Positions 63,991 to 64,000 of a stretch of 64,000 nt of DNA are shown here, piece after piece. Below the pieces are notes generated by a model. That model worked only from the letters and a program-made list of their open reading frames with translations, ran no database searches and was not told where the DNA came from. The translations under genes and the position numbers were made by a program. Every line of letters starts with the position of its first letter. The stretch's first letter is position 1. The DNA comes from Seohaeicola saemankumensis (GTDB lineage Bacteria; Pseudomonadota; Alphaproteobacteria; Rhodobacterales; Rhodobacteraceae): NCBI RefSeq assembly GCF_021021435.1, contig NZ_JAINWI010000019.1, forward strand, positions 32,132 through 96,131, given 5' to 3'.

Positions 63991-64000
63991 GGCGGATAAT
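63958..64000. mobile_element. Left end of an insertion sequence inserted in virB4 (continues past window)
   Basis: The reading frame of virB4 breaks here. Bases 63958-63979 match 21250-21271 exactly and GAGCC follows in both. The element body lies outside the window, so its family cannot be verified. The TGATTTTCACCCAGAA core is suggestive of IS21-type ends, which is an inference. Confidence 0.55.

Overview
The window looks like part of a mobile heavy-metal resistance island or plasmid from a GC-rich alphaproteobacterium, most likely Rhodobacterales. The reasons are the gene families, the dense same-strand operons with 4-bp overlaps, several insertion-sequence scars, and the start of a VirB-type conjugation cluster at the right end. 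The host assignment is inferred from gene content only.

Layout. (1) 1-13.4 kb: a long-type thymidine/AMP phosphorylase and a PRPP-synthetase-like gene lead into a copper P1B-ATPase, a DUF2933 protein, an isoprenylcysteine methyltransferase-like protein, a ferric-reductase-like gene broken by one TGA codon and an APC permease. A copper-handling operon follows: secreted His/Cys protein, lipoprotein, TolC-like protein, multicopper oxidase and cupredoxin-CusF fusion. (2) 13.7-18 kb: a second APC permease, a second copper ATPase (YHS domain) and a DUF411 protein. (3) 18.4-22.1 kb: an AT-richer two-component system, an EF-hand protein and IS debris. (4) 22.1-28.5 kb, minus strand: CusA/CusB-type efflux, a YtkA-like protein, a Cys-rich secreted protein and the decayed 3' half of a third copper ATPase. 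(5) 28.7-33 kb: two L,D-transpeptidases flank a Zn/Cd/Pb P1B-ATPase. (6) 33-37.8 kb: a PhnCDE-like importer and a di-haem peroxidase stand divergent to an MntR-like regulator. (7) 38-48.7 kb, minus strand: an unbroken 13-gene run containing SCO, DsbB, DsbA-like, PCuAC, SCO, M23 peptidase, DUF411, ZIP, LspA, Lnt, a small membrane protein, a penicillin-acylase-like protein and CtaG. (8) 49.2-55.6 kb: ccmF-ccmG-ccmH-ccmI, then convergent dsbD. (9) 56-59.6 kb: a MerR-family regulator, YnfA, CcdA, a transglutaminase-like protein and a CDF exporter. (10) 60-64 kb: mobile-element genes (XRE regulator, lytic transglycosylase, VirB2, VirB3) and a VirB4 N-terminus that is cut off.

The most interesting signal is regulatory. 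The sequence shows eight sites with one architecture: a -35-like hexamer, exactly 19 bp holding a CTnnAG-N3-CTnnAG dyad, and a -10-like hexamer. They resemble PbrR/CadR operators. They precede the Zn/Cd/Pb ATPase, an L,D-transpeptidase, the 13-gene operon, ccmFGHI, dsbD (through a duplicated sco 5' fragment), the MerR gene, ccdA and the transglutaminase-CDF pair. The MerR protein has a metal-type cysteine set (C78, C113, C121). I infer that one metal-sensing regulator controls metal export together with periplasmic thiol redox, cytochrome c maturation, lipoprotein processing and cell-wall enzymes. I do not know of a description of such a regulon.
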